64,000 nucleotides of DNA from contig NZ_JMLS01000008.1 in the NCBI RefSeq assembly GCF_000686845.1, forward strand, positions 62,001-126,000. The letters are read 5' to 3'. The stretch is from Paenibacillus sp. UNC451MF (GTDB lineage Bacteria; Bacillota; Bacilli; Paenibacillales; NBRC-103111). Positions 1 through 8,756 of the stretch are shown one piece after another. The notes below the pieces were generated by a model. That model searched no databases. It was given only the letters and a program-made list of their open reading frames with translations, and had not been told where the DNA came from. Position 1 is the stretch's first letter. The number at the start of each line of letters is the position of its first letter. The translations under genes were made by a program, and so were the position numbers.

Positions 1-65
1 GACTTTCCCTATGTAGAATAGGAATTTGGCTATTGGCGATAAAACCTACTTGCTTACGAAGCGAT

Positions 66-81
66 TTTTGCTAGAGCAAAA
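66..81 (+). terminator. Small hairpin upstream of dnaJ
   Basis: TTTTGC and GCAAAA form a 6-bp stem around TAGA. The hairpin lies between the window edge and dnaJ and has no good T-run after it. It may be a weak terminator or processing hairpin between an upstream gene (dnaK in relatives) and dnaJ. No coding frame is convincing in bases 1-150. Confidence 0.25.
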
Positions 82-150
82 CTTTAGGTCGTTCATCTTG
101 GGATGCGTCGGCAGACGTTTTCTCATGGCTTTAAGAATGGGAGTGGAAGA

Positions 151-1266
151 ATGAGTAAACGCGATTTTTACGAGGTACTTGGGGTAGGCAAGGAAGCTTC
201 GCAAGATGAAATTAAAAAGGCTTATCGCCAAATGGCCCGGCAATTCCATCCGGACGTTAACAAAGCTCCAGACGCGGAACAAAAGTTTAAGGAAGCAAAG
301 GAAGCTTATGACGTTCTGAGCGATGACCAGAAAAAAGCGCAATATGACCGATTTGGTCATGTCGATCCGAATCAAGGCATGGGTGGCGCCGGCGGTGCCG
401 ATTTTGGTGGCTTTGGCGATTTGTTCGATATGTTTTTTGGCGGCGGGGGCCAACGTCGTAACCCGAATGCTCCGCAGCGAGGCAACGATTTGCAGTACAC
501 GCTGACTATCGAATTTAAAGAAGCGGTATTCGGTAAAGAAACGGATATTCATATTCCGCGCACTGAAACCTGCGAAACATGTCATGGCAATGGCGCGAAA
601 CCGGGAACGAAGCCCGAAACTTGTACCGTGTGTAAAGGTAGCGGTCAGCAGGAAGTCGTTCAGAACACAGCTTTTGGCCGGATCGTTAATCGCCGGGTAT
701 GTTCGGCCTGCGGTGGCCAGGGCGTAACGATCAAGGAAAAATGCGGCACTTGTCATGGATCCGGAAAAGTGAAAAAGCAGCGCACTATTCATCTGAATAT
801 CCCTGCGGGCGTAGATGACGGAGCACAGCTTCGTGTTTCCGGTGAAGGTGAATCGGGTACACGCGGAGGTCCAGCTGGTGATTTGTACGTTGTTATTCGC
901 GTGAAGTCGCATGATTTCTTCGAGCGCGAAGGCGACGATATTTATTGCGAAATCCCTCTAACCTTTGCGCAAGCGGCGCTTGGTGACGAGATTGAAATTC
1001 CTACGCTAACGGAAAAGGTTAAGCTGAAAATTCCGGCGGGGACACAAACCGATACGTACTTCCGCTTGAAAGGCAAAGGCGTACCTCGTTTAAGAGGATA
1101 CGGTCAAGGGGATCAGCACGTGAAGGTCGTTGTCGTCACGCCGACGAATATGAATGACGAGCAAAAAGAATTGCTGCGAGAGTTTTCACGCCTCAGCGGA
1201 GAAAATACGCATGAACAGCAGCAATCTATCTTTGAGCGCATGAAAAAGGCGTTTTTAGGGGACTAA
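151..1266 (+). CDS. dnaJ: Chaperone protein DnaJ (Hsp40)
   Basis: Cytoplasmic co-chaperone that delivers unfolded clients to DnaK and stimulates its ATPase. The 371-residue protein has the full type I layout: an N-terminal J-domain with the HPD motif (HPDVNK near residue 33), a Gly/Phe-rich linker (about 65-105), a zinc-binding domain with four CxxCxGxG-type repeats (about 135-210), then the C-terminal substrate-binding domains. The ATG at 151 follows a GGGAGTGGA ribosome-binding site and gives [11 protein letters not shown], the usual start. An in-frame ATG at 103 would add 16 unusual residues and has no ribosome-binding site. A strong terminator follows at once, so dnaJ ends its operon; hrcA, grpE and dnaK presumably lie upstream of the window. 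Confidence 0.97.
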   Translation: MSKRDFYEVLGVGKEASQDEIKKAYRQMARQFHPDVNKAPDAEQKFKEAKEAYDVLSDDQKKAQYDRFGHVDPNQGMGGAGGADFGGFGDLFDMFFGGGGQRRNPNAPQRGNDLQYTLTIEFKEAVFGKETDIHIPRTETCETCHGNGAKPGTKPETCTVCKGSGQQEVVQNTAFGRIVNRRVCSACGGQGVTIKEKCGTCHGSGKVKKQRTIHLNIPAGVDDGAQLRVSGEGESGTRGGPAGDLYVVIRVKSHDFFEREGDDIYCEIPLTFAQAALGDEIEIPTLTEKVKLKIPAGTQTDTYFRLKGKGVPRLRGYGQGDQHVKVVVVTPTNMNDEQKELLREFSRLSGENTHEQQQSIFERMKKAFLGD

Positions 1267-1273
1267 GAAGAAG

Positions 1274-1308
1274 CACACTTGCGGGGAAACCAGCAAGTGT
1301 GTTTTTTT
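1274..1308 (+). terminator. Rho-independent terminator of dnaJ
   Basis: A perfect 9-bp stem, CACACTTGC / GCAAGTGTG, is followed by seven T residues. It starts 8 bases after the dnaJ stop codon. Confidence 0.9.
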
Positions 1309-1461
1309 ACATAATTTAAATTTAGGGGTTCCCCGCAACTTGAATTCACTTCGAAGCTGAAGGCTCCACTTTGTGGGGGTATTTTGTTGTGCATATTAAC
1401 ATCGGTTTTGCGGACAATAGGAGGAGGTTTTTTAACTTACTCAGAAGGAGTGTTGTTACTC

Positions 1462-1611
1462 ATGCCTAAGAAACAACAATCGAATCAACAAAATCAGAAG
1501 CTGCCCGTAGCGAAGAATGAAGATGTTGAATATAATGCTGAATTTGCGGATGAAGAGGATCTGGAGGCTTTGGAACGTGCCGAGCAAGCAGATTCAAGAC
1601 AGCAATTCTAG
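1462..1611 (+). CDS. Small acidic YfhD-like protein
   Basis: A 49-residue hydrophilic protein starting MPKKQQSNQQNQ, with a basic Gln/Asn-rich N-terminus, the core LPVAKNEDVEYNAEFADEED and a Glu/Ala-rich C-terminus. The ATG at 1462 follows AGAAGGAG (1443-1450) with good spacing. A longer frame from 1384 has no ribosome-binding site of its own. The LPVAKNEDVE-like core resembles small YfhD-family proteins that I recall from Paenibacillus; this is from memory and not checked. Function unknown. It lies between dnaJ and prmA, 26 bases before the next gene, with which it is probably cotranscribed. Confidence 0.65.
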   Translation: MPKKQQSNQQNQKLPVAKNEDVEYNAEFADEEDLEALERAEQADSRQQF

Positions 1612-1637
1612 ACGAAGCTGTAGGAGGCGAACTAGTT

Positions 1638-2030
1638 GTGGCTGAAAAAAGCATCATGGCCTTTTTCCAATCTCCCGATCAAGCCGAACGGATCGTACCT
1701 AAGCTGAAGGCATTGCGAGTGGTCGATGTTTCGGTAGACTCCATTCATCATAATGGTGCAGCAGGTGTCAGCGAATCCATGAACCCGGCAACGGGGACTT
1801 TTCCCGGACTTTCCTTTTTAACCTATGGTACAGAAGGTCAGGGAATCGATGAACGGATTCTCTCAGCGGCAAGTGTCGATGCAAGCGGCATGAGTGCACC
1901 TATGGAGGAAGTGTTTCAAGGGGATTTTAACGGAATGGACCGGATGGATACCCTACTTACCGTCGTCGTCAATGAGCCTTATTATGAGCAAGCGGTTCGG
2001 GTCATTACGGAGGCTGGAGGGAAAATATAA
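1638..2030 (+). CDS. Conserved hypothetical protein (130 aa)
   Basis: A 130-residue soluble protein starting at GTG 1638 after TAGGAGGCG (1621-1629). It begins AEKSIMAFFQSPDQAERIVPKLKAL, which reads like an alpha/beta domain of the stress-protein YflT type (residues paired along a helix after a beta strand). The middle is Gly/Ser/Met-rich with no membrane segment, and the end (TLLTVVVNEPYYEQAVRVI) looks like a second ferredoxin-like half. I do not recognise a defined family. It follows the YfhD-like gene closely and ends just before a strong terminator, so the two form a small unit between dnaJ and prmA. Confidence 0.7.
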   Translation: MAEKSIMAFFQSPDQAERIVPKLKALRVVDVSVDSIHHNGAAGVSESMNPATGTFPGLSFLTYGTEGQGIDERILSAASVDASGMSAPMEEVFQGDFNGMDRMDTLLTVVVNEPYYEQAVRVITEAGGKI

Positions 2031-2040
2031 GGCAGGTCAA

Positions 2041-2068
2041 AAAGCTTCCTGAATCGGGAAGCTTTTTT
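2041..2068 (+). terminator. Rho-independent terminator
   Basis: The stem AAGCTTCC / GGAAGCTT with a short loop is followed by T residues, 10 bases after the stop of the 130-residue protein gene. Confidence 0.88.
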
Positions 2069-2139
2069 GTTGGCCGGAATTATTGTATACTGGGAATCAT
2101 GTGCATTGCCTTAGTTGAACGTTTAGGGAGGATATAGAC

Positions 2140-3117
2140 ATGCGTTGGCATGAAGTTACCGTACATACGACAGAAGAAGCAATTGAGATGATTTCGAATT
2201 TTATCCATGAGCTTGGAGCAGGCGGGGTATCCATAGAGGAATCAGGAACCTTGAACAAAGAGAGAGACACTTCGCTTGGTCAATGGTACGAGAAGCCGCT
2301 TAATGATATTCCGGAAGGCCGTGCTATAATCAAAGGTTATTTTTCCGATAATACGGAAATGGACGCCATTATGGAATCTTTGAAACGCTCCGTTGAACAA
2401 TTAACAGAGTTCGATATTGACACAGGAAACCCGACTTACGAGCTGAAAGAAGTGGACGATGAAGATTGGGCTAATGCTTGGAAGCAATATTTTAAGCCAC
2501 TTCGCATATCGGAACGCTTGACGATCAAGCCAACTTGGGAGGATTACAATCCAGGGCCTGAGGAACTGATTATTGAGCTGGATCCAGGAATGGCTTTCGG
2601 CACAGGTACTCATGCTACCACTTCCTTGTGTCTTAGAACGCTGGAGAAGGTCATTCAAGGCGGAGAAGATGTAATCGACGTAGGCACAGGCTCTGGCGTA
2701 CTTGCAATAGCCGCATCCAAGCTAGGAGCTAAGCATGTGCTGGCTGTGGATTTGGATCCGGTAGCTGTTTCAAGCGCTACAGAAAACACCAGATTGAACG
2801 GGCTAGAGTCTAACATTACGATAAAATTGTCTGACTTGCTGGGTGTTCTTAGAGAGAGTGAAGCGGCCGGCTCGGAGGCATCATTGGGCGTCAAAGTTCC
2901 GGTGCAGGTTGTTGTAGCCAATATATTGGCGGAAATTATTCTTTTGTTTGTGAAGGACGTTTATGATGTGCTGGCACCTGGTGGTACTTATGTTGTATCG
3001 GGAGTCATCCAAAGCAAACAGGAAGACGTGGAAAAGGGACTGGCTGAAGTAGGATTTACAGTCACTGAAGTCCATGAGGATCAAGATTGGGTCGTAATCA
3101 TCGCTCGAAAGCTGTAG
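2140..3117 (+). CDS. prmA: Ribosomal protein L11 methyltransferase PrmA
   Basis: Uses S-adenosylmethionine to trimethylate ribosomal protein L11. The 325-residue protein has the small N-terminal substrate-recognition domain (MRWHEVTVHTTEEA) and a Rossmann methyltransferase domain with motif I DVGTGSGVLAIAASK near residue 180. The acidic motif (LAVDLDPVA) follows, and the catalytic-site loop reads ANILAEII. Upstream of motif I, ELDPGMAFGTGTHATT is the PrmA signature. The ATG at 2140 follows AGGGAGGAT. A -10-like TATACT (2086-2091) lies upstream but its -35 is poor. It heads a run with the M50 protease, rsmE and mtaB, as in Bacillus apart from the protease gene. Confidence 0.96.
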   Translation: MRWHEVTVHTTEEAIEMISNFIHELGAGGVSIEESGTLNKERDTSLGQWYEKPLNDIPEGRAIIKGYFSDNTEMDAIMESLKRSVEQLTEFDIDTGNPTYELKEVDDEDWANAWKQYFKPLRISERLTIKPTWEDYNPGPEELIIELDPGMAFGTGTHATTSLCLRTLEKVIQGGEDVIDVGTGSGVLAIAASKLGAKHVLAVDLDPVAVSSATENTRLNGLESNITIKLSDLLGVLRESEAAGSEASLGVKVPVQVVVANILAEIILLFVKDVYDVLAPGGTYVVSGVIQSKQEDVEKGLAEVGFTVTEVHEDQDWVVIIARKL

Positions 3118-3133
3118 TTGGGAGGCATTGGAT

Positions 3134-3805
3134 TTGAGTTCATTTTTACCGTTTCCGCTGGAGCAGCTTCCCTTTGTATTCATCGTGCTGCTGATCGGCT
3201 TCACGATACATGAATTTGCTCACGCATTTTTTGCTGACCGGTTCGGGGACCCTACTCCCCGTTCCATGGGACGGCTTACGCTTAACCCGAGAGTTCATCT
3301 GGATTGGCTCGGGATGATCTTTTTTCTGATTATTGGAATAGGCTGGGCGAAGCCCGTACTCGTTAATCGTTCACGGTTCAAAAGCCCCCGTCTGATGGGA
3401 ATTATCGTTTCGATCGCAGGACCTCTTAGCAACCTTGTTCTTGCATTTATCAGTCTTATCGTTTTTTATTTGCTGATGAAGTTTCATGCGCTGGACAATG
3501 TGTCCAATGGAGTTAGCGTGGCAGTTAAACTCTTTTTTAACTTAATGATATTGCAAAATATTTTTCTCTTTATTTTAAATTTGCTCCCGCTGCCTCCGTT
3601 GGACGGCTACCGGATTGTCGAGGATTTGCTGCCAACGTCCATCATGATGAAAATAAAAGCATATGAACAGTGGCTGTTTTACGCCATCCTGCTAATGTTC
3701 TTTATTCCACCGATTCGGAGAGTGACGATTGGTCCTGTATTTGCTCTGCAGTGGGACATACTGGACGCTATGAATAGGGTTGTTTTTATGATATTCGGTA
3801 AATAA
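3134..3805 (+). CDS. Site-2 protease family (M50) membrane metalloprotease
   Basis: Integral membrane zinc metalloprotease of the short S2P/SpoIVFB-like type, predicted to cut substrates inside the membrane. The zinc motif HEFAH lies near residue 27, in the first hydrophobic segment, and the third metal ligand is in NLLPLPPLDGYRIVEDLLP (about 150-170). Four to five further hydrophobic segments are visible. There is no PDZ domain or CBS pair. The TTG at 3134 sits 8 bases after GGAGG (3121-3125); another TTG at 3128 is too close to that site. It lies 16 bases after prmA. The substrate cannot be inferred. Confidence 0.9.
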   Translation: MSSFLPFPLEQLPFVFIVLLIGFTIHEFAHAFFADRFGDPTPRSMGRLTLNPRVHLDWLGMIFFLIIGIGWAKPVLVNRSRFKSPRLMGIIVSIAGPLSNLVLAFISLIVFYLLMKFHALDNVSNGVSVAVKLFFNLMILQNIFLFILNLLPLPPLDGYRIVEDLLPTSIMMKIKAYEQWLFYAILLMFFIPPIRRVTIGPVFALQWDILDAMNRVVFMIFGK

Positions 3806-3834
3806 TCCGACAGGGGATCTGGAGCGAGAAGGGC

Positions 3835-3875
3835 GCCACCTCCCCTTTGGGTATTGCTGTAAACGGTGGCTTTTT
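3835..3875 (+). terminator. Possible terminator after the M50 protease
   Basis: GCCACC and GGTGGC pair across a 24-base loop and are followed by five T residues. The stem is short for the loop size, so this is a weak terminator or attenuator before rsmE. Confidence 0.4.
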
Positions 3876-3946
3876 AATAAAAAAAGTTGTAAGATGAAAT
3901 TTGATGCACATGCAGTTGAAATGAGAAAGAGGAAGTAGAGAAGACC

Positions 3947-4750
3947 ATGCAGCGTTATTTTATAGCTCCTGAGCTTTTTTCGGAATCGTTCGTTGCGATC
4001 ATCGGCGATGATGCCCACCATTTGAGCCGAGTTATGCGTGCAAAAGCGGGCGATCAAGTCATTGTCAGTGACGGAAACAGCCGTGAGGCCTTGGTGCGGC
4101 TTAGAGAGCCGGGTAAGGATCGGGTAGAAGCCGATATAATTGAATGGCTGCCGATGACCCATGAACCGGCGGCTGAGGTTTGGATTGCGCAGAGCTTGCC
4201 CAAGGGTGATAAGATGGAGCTCGTCATTCAAAAGGGAACCGAAATCGGCGCAGATCGGTTTGTTCCGTTTGTTTCGGAGCGGACTGTAGTCCAGTTGGAT
4301 GCCAAGAAAGAAGGCAAGCGAATTGAACGCTGGCAAAAGATTGCCAAAGAAGCCGCTGAGCAGGCTCACCGCAACCGGGTACCCGCTGTGGAAACGCCTC
4401 ATTCTTGGAAGCAGCTTCTGCAGCTGATACCGCAAATGGATGCGGCATGGATATGCTATGAGAAGCAGTCCGGTTTAACACTAAGAAAACAGATTCAAGA
4501 AGCTTTGTCCAAAAGCAAAGCGTTTCGTATAGATTCATCCGATAGTGAAGCAGCCGAACATTTGGGTCAAAGATTGAAGCTCATGCTTATCATTGGCCCT
4601 GAGGGCGGTTTTACGGAACAGGAAGTGGATGCGGCGGAAACGGCAGGTTGCCGTTCTGTCAGCTTGGGAAGACGTATATTGCGAACGGAAACGGCAGCAA
4701 TGGTTGGTCTTACATGTATTTTGTACGAAACCGGTGAGATGGGAGGATAA
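3947..4750 (+). CDS. rsmE: 16S rRNA (uracil1498-N3)-methyltransferase RsmE
   Basis: SPOUT-class methyltransferase that methylates U1498 of 16S rRNA in the decoding centre. The 267-residue protein starts MQRYFIAPELF, has an N-terminal PUA-like domain (about 1-70) and a C-terminal trefoil-knot domain. That domain carries the SAM-binding signature LIIGPEGGFTEQEVDAAE near residue 215 and LGRRILRTETAA near 240. Family length is about 250; the extra residues are a loop (about 165-205) rich in Lys, Ser and Glu. ATG 3947 follows AGAGGAAG. It ends 5 bases before mtaB, so the two are cotranscribed. Confidence 0.96.
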   Translation: MQRYFIAPELFSESFVAIIGDDAHHLSRVMRAKAGDQVIVSDGNSREALVRLREPGKDRVEADIIEWLPMTHEPAAEVWIAQSLPKGDKMELVIQKGTEIGADRFVPFVSERTVVQLDAKKEGKRIERWQKIAKEAAEQAHRNRVPAVETPHSWKQLLQLIPQMDAAWICYEKQSGLTLRKQIQEALSKSKAFRIDSSDSEAAEHLGQRLKLMLIIGPEGGFTEQEVDAAETAGCRSVSLGRRILRTETAAMVGLTCILYETGEMGG

Positions 4751-4755
4751 CGAAG

Positions 4756-6096
4756 ATGCCTACAGTTGCGTTTCATACGTTAGGCTGTAAAGTTAATTTT
4801 TACGATACGGAAGCGATTTGGCAGCTGTTCAAGCATGAAGGCTATGAACAGGTCGATTTTGAGTCAACAGCGGATGTATATGTTATCAACACTTGTACCG
4901 TAACCAATACGGGCGATAAAAAGAGCAGGCAGATGATTCGACGCGCGGTTCGCCGTAACCCAGAAGCGATTATTGCGGTCACAGGCTGCTATGCTCAGAC
5001 CTCTCCTGCTGAGATTATGGCGATTCCCGGCGTGGATCTCGTCATTGGTACACAGGATCGGGACAAGATCATTCCTTATGTACAACAGCTAGATCAAGAG
5101 CGCAAACCGATCAATGCGGTTCGCAATATTATGAAAACCCGCCAGTTCGAAGAGCTGGATGTTCCTGATTTTGCAGATCGTACGCGTGCGTTCCTCAAGA
5201 TTCAGGAAGGCTGTAACAACTTCTGTACATTCTGTATTATTCCTTGGTCTCGGGGTCTGATGAGAAGCCGGGAACCGGAAAGCGTATTGAAGCAGGCACA
5301 TATGCTCGTTGATGCAGGCTATCAGGAAATTGTTCTGACAGGTATTCATACAGGCGGGTATGGAGAAGATATGGAGAACTATAGCTTAGCTAAGCTGCTG
5401 TGGGATCTGGATAAAGTAGACGGGCTCAAGCGTATTCGTATCAGCTCTATCGAAGCAAGCCAAATTACCGATGAAGTGCTGGAGGCTTTGCAAGGGTCGG
5501 ATAAAATGTGCCGTCACCTTCATATCCCGCTTCAAGCCGGTCATGACGCCGTGCTAGCAAGAATGCGCCGTAAGTATACGACGGCTGAGTTCGGTAATAA
5601 GATTGAGAGAATCCATAAAATTATGCCTGGGGTTGCCATTACAACCGACGTCATCGTTGGTTTCCCTGGAGAAACAGAAGAAATGTTCCGTGAAGGCTAC
5701 CGCTTTATGGAGCAAATGCAGTTCTCCGAAATGCATGTGTTCCCGTACTCCAAACGTACAGGAACTCCGGCGGCACGTATGGAGGATCAGATTGATGAAG
5801 AAATCAAAAATGCTCGTGTTCACGAGTTGATTGATTTGTCTGAGCGGATGCAGCTGGCGTATGCCAAACAATTTATTGGACAGGTTCTTGAAGTCATACC
5901 GGAACGCGCTCATAAAGGTGAGGCGAACAGCGGGCTCATCATGGGCTACTCCGATAATTATATTCAATTGGTGTTTGAAGGAAGCGAAGATTGGATCGGC
6001 AGCGTATGCAAGGTGAAAGTAACGGAAGCGGGCGTTAATGAATCCCGCGGACAACTGCTGCGCCTTCCTGAGATGCCGCGAGCATTGATCGTGTAG
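4756..6096 (+). CDS. mtaB: tRNA t6A37 methylthiotransferase MtaB
   Basis: Radical-SAM enzyme that adds a methylthio group to N6-threonylcarbamoyladenosine at tRNA position 37. The N-terminal UPF0004 domain has three cluster-binding cysteines, in LGCKVN, NTCTVTN and TGCYAQ. The radical-SAM cysteines are C153, C157 and C160 (CNNFCTFC), followed by the core barrel and a C-terminal TRAM domain (about 375-440). Length, 446 residues, is normal. ATG 4756 follows GGGAGGATAACGA, directly after rsmE. A terminator follows. Confidence 0.96.
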   Translation: MPTVAFHTLGCKVNFYDTEAIWQLFKHEGYEQVDFESTADVYVINTCTVTNTGDKKSRQMIRRAVRRNPEAIIAVTGCYAQTSPAEIMAIPGVDLVIGTQDRDKIIPYVQQLDQERKPINAVRNIMKTRQFEELDVPDFADRTRAFLKIQEGCNNFCTFCIIPWSRGLMRSREPESVLKQAHMLVDAGYQEIVLTGIHTGGYGEDMENYSLAKLLWDLDKVDGLKRIRISSIEASQITDEVLEALQGSDKMCRHLHIPLQAGHDAVLARMRRKYTTAEFGNKIERIHKIMPGVAITTDVIVGFPGETEEMFREGYRFMEQMQFSEMHVFPYSKRTGTPAARMEDQIDEEIKNARVHELIDLSERMQLAYAKQFIGQVLEVIPERAHKGEANSGLIMGYSDNYIQLVFEGSEDWIGSVCKVKVTEAGVNESRGQLLRLPEMPRALIV

Positions 6097-6108
6097 AGCA
6101 GTAATGGG

Positions 6109-6150
6109 CAAGGATTTCATTCTGGTTAAAGGGTGAAATCCTTGTTCTTT
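6109..6150 (+). terminator. Rho-independent terminator of the prmA-mtaB run
   Basis: An 11-bp perfect stem, CAAGGATTTCA / TGAAATCCTTG, is followed by TTCTTTC. It starts 13 bases after the mtaB stop. Confidence 0.88.
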
Positions 6151-6177
6151 CTCAACTAAACGGAAAGGGTGGGCTGC

Positions 6178-6606
6178 ATGAAAGAAATATCTGCTGGAGG
6201 GGTTGTTTTTCGTAAAGAAGGAAATGAAACGCATGTCCAGATGATTCAGGATCGCTATGGCAAGATCACGCTTCCCAAAGGGAAAATGGAGCCTGGGGAA
6301 ACCGTTGAGCAAACGGCTCTTAGGGAAATTTTGGAAGAAACGGGTATTGTCGGAGCGATTGTGGAGCCCATTGAAACGATCAAATATCAGTTTACAATGT
6401 CAGGTGTCGGTCTTGTCGATAAGGAGGTTCACTATTTCCTGGTTGAGGCAACAGGCGGTACGCTGCATGCTCAGGTGGAAGAAATTCGTGGTGTCGAATG
6501 GCTCGATCCCTTAGAGGCGTGGCATCAGCAGACACATTCCGGATACGGTAATAACGACAGCGTATTGAAGAAAGCATTGCATTCATTAGGATATGAGGTG
6601 AAGTAA
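6178..6606 (+). CDS. NUDIX hydrolase
   Basis: Small cytoplasmic pyrophosphohydrolase of the MutT/NUDIX superfamily. The full NUDIX box (G-x5-E-x7-RE-x2-EE-x-G) runs from residue 35 to 57: GKMEPGET then REILEETGI. The N-terminus, KEISAGGVVFRKEG, is the usual first strand. I chose ATG 6178, which follows AAAGGGTGGG; an in-frame GTG at 6169 lies inside that site. The substrate (oxidised nucleotide, dinucleoside polyphosphate or other) cannot be told. The stop codon touches the TTG start of deoC, so the two genes are translationally adjacent. Confidence 0.88.
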   Translation: MKEISAGGVVFRKEGNETHVQMIQDRYGKITLPKGKMEPGETVEQTALREILEETGIVGAIVEPIETIKYQFTMSGVGLVDKEVHYFLVEATGGTLHAQVEEIRGVEWLDPLEAWHQQTHSGYGNNDSVLKKALHSLGYEVK

Positions 6607-7308
6607 TTGGCTGATGGACAATCAGGAATCGTGTTGGATGCACGAAAGCTGCCTTCATATATCGACCATACATTGTTGAAAGCGGATGCCAACGAGACGT
6701 CGGTGCAAAAATTGTGTGTTGAAGCCTTAAATTACGGTTTCTACAGTGTCTGTGTCAATGGAGTGTGGGTACCATACTGCAAAAATACTCTTTCTGGAAG
6801 TCAGGTTCGTATAAGCGTTGTATGCGGCTTTCCGTTGGGAGCTAACGACAGTGCGGTTAAAGCATATGAAGCCGCAAAAGCGGCTGAGGCGGGTGCGAAT
6901 GAGATCGATATGGTGCTGCAGATCGGACAGTTGATGGAAGGCAAGGAAGACGCGGTACGAGATGATATTCGCGCAGTTGTCAAAGCCGTTGAAGGGCAGG
7001 CTATCGTGAAAGTGATATTCGAGACGGGCTTCTTGAACGTTGAGCAAAAGACGGCTGCGTGCCGTTTATCCGAGGAAGCCGGCGCTCATTATGTAAAAAC
7101 CTCGACTGGCTTTGGTCCTGGCGGTGCAACCGTTGAGGATATTCGGCTGATGCGATCGAAAGTCTCGCCATCCATCGGAGTTAAAGCATCAGGCGGCGTT
7201 CGCGATCTTCAGACGGCGCTCAACATGATCGAAGCTGGTGCAACAAGACTAGGCACGAGCTCGGGTGTTGCTATCATGAACGGACTTTCGGACTCTTCAT
7301 CTTATTAA
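6607..7308 (+). CDS. deoC: Deoxyribose-phosphate aldolase DeoC
   Basis: Class I aldolase that splits 2-deoxyribose-5-phosphate to glyceraldehyde-3-phosphate and acetaldehyde in deoxynucleoside catabolism. The 233-residue protein has YIDHTLLKADA near the N-terminus, EIDMVLQIG, the Schiff-base lysine in HYVKTSTGFGPGGAT (near residue 163) and the second lysine in IGVKASGGVRD. The start is TTG 6607, directly after the NUDIX stop, with GAGGTGA (6594-6600) as ribosome-binding site inside the upstream gene. Deoxynucleoside phosphorylase genes are not nearby; cdd at 48 kb is the only other pyrimidine-salvage gene seen. Confidence 0.95.
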   Translation: MADGQSGIVLDARKLPSYIDHTLLKADANETSVQKLCVEALNYGFYSVCVNGVWVPYCKNTLSGSQVRISVVCGFPLGANDSAVKAYEAAKAAEAGANEIDMVLQIGQLMEGKEDAVRDDIRAVVKAVEGQAIVKVIFETGFLNVEQKTAACRLSEEAGAHYVKTSTGFGPGGATVEDIRLMRSKVSPSIGVKASGGVRDLQTALNMIEAGATRLGTSSGVAIMNGLSDSSSY

Positions 7309-7331
7309 TTCTACATAGTGTTTAAGCTGTA

Positions 7332-7360
7332 AGCTATTGCTTGCTAAGCAACGCTTTTTT
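7332..7360 (+). terminator. Terminator after deoC
   Basis: TTGCTT-GCT-AAGCAA (7337-7351) with outer AGC/GCT pairing is followed by six T residues. It lies between deoC and the ribosome-binding site of the next gene. Confidence 0.55.
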
Positions 7361-7376
7361 GGGAGGAACGGCTACA

Positions 7377-8750
7377 TTGGCATCCATAATTTTAAACAAG
7401 AAAAGAAAGAAACGGGTGGAAGCGGGTCATCCGTGGATATTCAAAACAGAGGTGGAAAGGCTCGATGGCGAGGCTGAACCTGGACAGCTCGTGGACGTAC
7501 ATAACCATATTGGCCAGTATGCGGCTACAGGCTACTGGAATCCAGCTTCACAGATTGTCGTGAGAGTGGTTTCCTACGAGCCGCTGGCTCAAATGACGCA
7601 TGACTTTTTCGTGGAACGGTTTCAACGCTGCTTGGAGCAGAGGGAGCGGTTTTTGCAGGATGCGAGATCGTATAGGCTTGTATATGGGGAAGCAGATTTT
7701 TTGCCTGGATTAATCGTGGATCGTTTTGAGGATATATTGGTTGTTCAAATATTGACTCTAGGCATGGACCGTGTTCGTGATTCTATTGTCTCAGCATTAA
7801 TAGAGGTCGTACGCCCTTCCGGGATCTATGAGCGCAGTGATGTGTCTGTACGTGAATTGGAAGGCTTAGAGCAGCGTACAGGGCTGCTGTACGGGGAATG
7901 CCCGCAGCATGTTCGCATAACGGAGAACGGATTGCTGCTCGATATTGATATTATGCAAGGCCAGAAAACCGGTTATTTCTTCGATCAGCGCGAAAACCGT
8001 GCTGCGATTGCTCCACTGATGCTGGGTTGGGGTAAACGAAGCGGAATCGAGTTGAAGGAGATCGTTGGGGAAGACGGCAAAGGACAAGGGATTAAAGCTC
8101 CTTTTAATGCCAACGGCAAGCAGGTAACCTTTCCGTTATGGGATGGCGCAACGGTGCTGGAGTGCTTTTCACATACGGGGAGCTTTACATTGAATGCTTG
8201 TAAGTATGGCGCCAAGAAAGTAACCTGCCTTGATATATCGGAGCACGCTATCGAGAGCGCGAGAACGAATGTAAAGCTGAACGGCTTTGAGGATCGAGTC
8301 GAATTTGTTGTAGCCGATGCCTTCGAATATTTGCGTGAGCAGGTCAAGGGATTGGATCAGAGAGTAGAACGAGGGCAAGCGGACAAGAAGAAGGTGGACA
8401 CCTCGCAGCCGCTCCAAGCTAAAAGTAAAACATGGGATGTAGTGATTCTCGATCCTCCTGCTTTTGCCAAGACGAGAAGCGCGGTAGAAGGCGCATGCAG
8501 AGGCTACAAGGACATCAACCTCCACGGAATGAAGTTGGTTAATGAAGGCGGTTATCTCGTTACTGCTAGTTGTTCATACCACATGAAACCGGAGCTATTC
8601 TTGGAGACTATCCATGCTGCGGCGATCGACGCCAAAAAAATATTGAGGTTAATCGAATTCCGTGGCGCTGGCAAGGATCATCCGCGTATTTTGGGTGTCG
8701 ATGAAGGCCACTACCTTAAATTTGCGATTTTTGAAGTGCGAAGTAAATAA
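7377..8750 (+). CDS. RlmI-like class I SAM-dependent rRNA methyltransferase
   Basis: Member of the RlmI/RlmK 23S rRNA m5C methyltransferase family (COG1092 type). An N-terminal PUA domain (about 1-75; RVEAGHPWIFKTEV) is followed by a central domain and a Rossmann methyltransferase core with VLECFSHTGSF (motif I, near 260), LDISEHAIESAR, LDPPAFAK and SCSYHM. TTG 7377 follows GGGAGGA (7361-7367); a longer frame from 7341 has no site. The 457 residues exceed the usual length of about 390-400 because of two insertions, near 214-256 and 320-350, both hydrophilic. Target base and exact orthology to RlmI are inferred. Confidence 0.88.
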   Translation: MASIILNKKRKKRVEAGHPWIFKTEVERLDGEAEPGQLVDVHNHIGQYAATGYWNPASQIVVRVVSYEPLAQMTHDFFVERFQRCLEQRERFLQDARSYRLVYGEADFLPGLIVDRFEDILVVQILTLGMDRVRDSIVSALIEVVRPSGIYERSDVSVRELEGLEQRTGLLYGECPQHVRITENGLLLDIDIMQGQKTGYFFDQRENRAAIAPLMLGWGKRSGIELKEIVGEDGKGQGIKAPFNANGKQVTFPLWDGATVLECFSHTGSFTLNACKYGAKKVTCLDISEHAIESARTNVKLNGFEDRVEFVVADAFEYLREQVKGLDQRVERGQADKKKVDTSQPLQAKSKTWDVVILDPPAFAKTRSAVEGACRGYKDINLHGMKLVNEGGYLVTASCSYHMKPELFLETIHAAAIDAKKILRLIEFRGAGKDHPRILGVDEGHYLKFAIFEVRSK

Positions 8751-8756
8751 TAAAAG

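Noticed and set aside
46-912. Minus-strand 288-codon open frame opposite dnaJ
   Set aside because: It lies antisense to a clear dnaJ, has no ribosome-binding site and no family resemblance.
3692-4435. Minus-strand 247-codon open frame opposite rsmE and the M50 gene
   Set aside because: It is a shadow of rsmE with no ribosome-binding site or plausible protein features.
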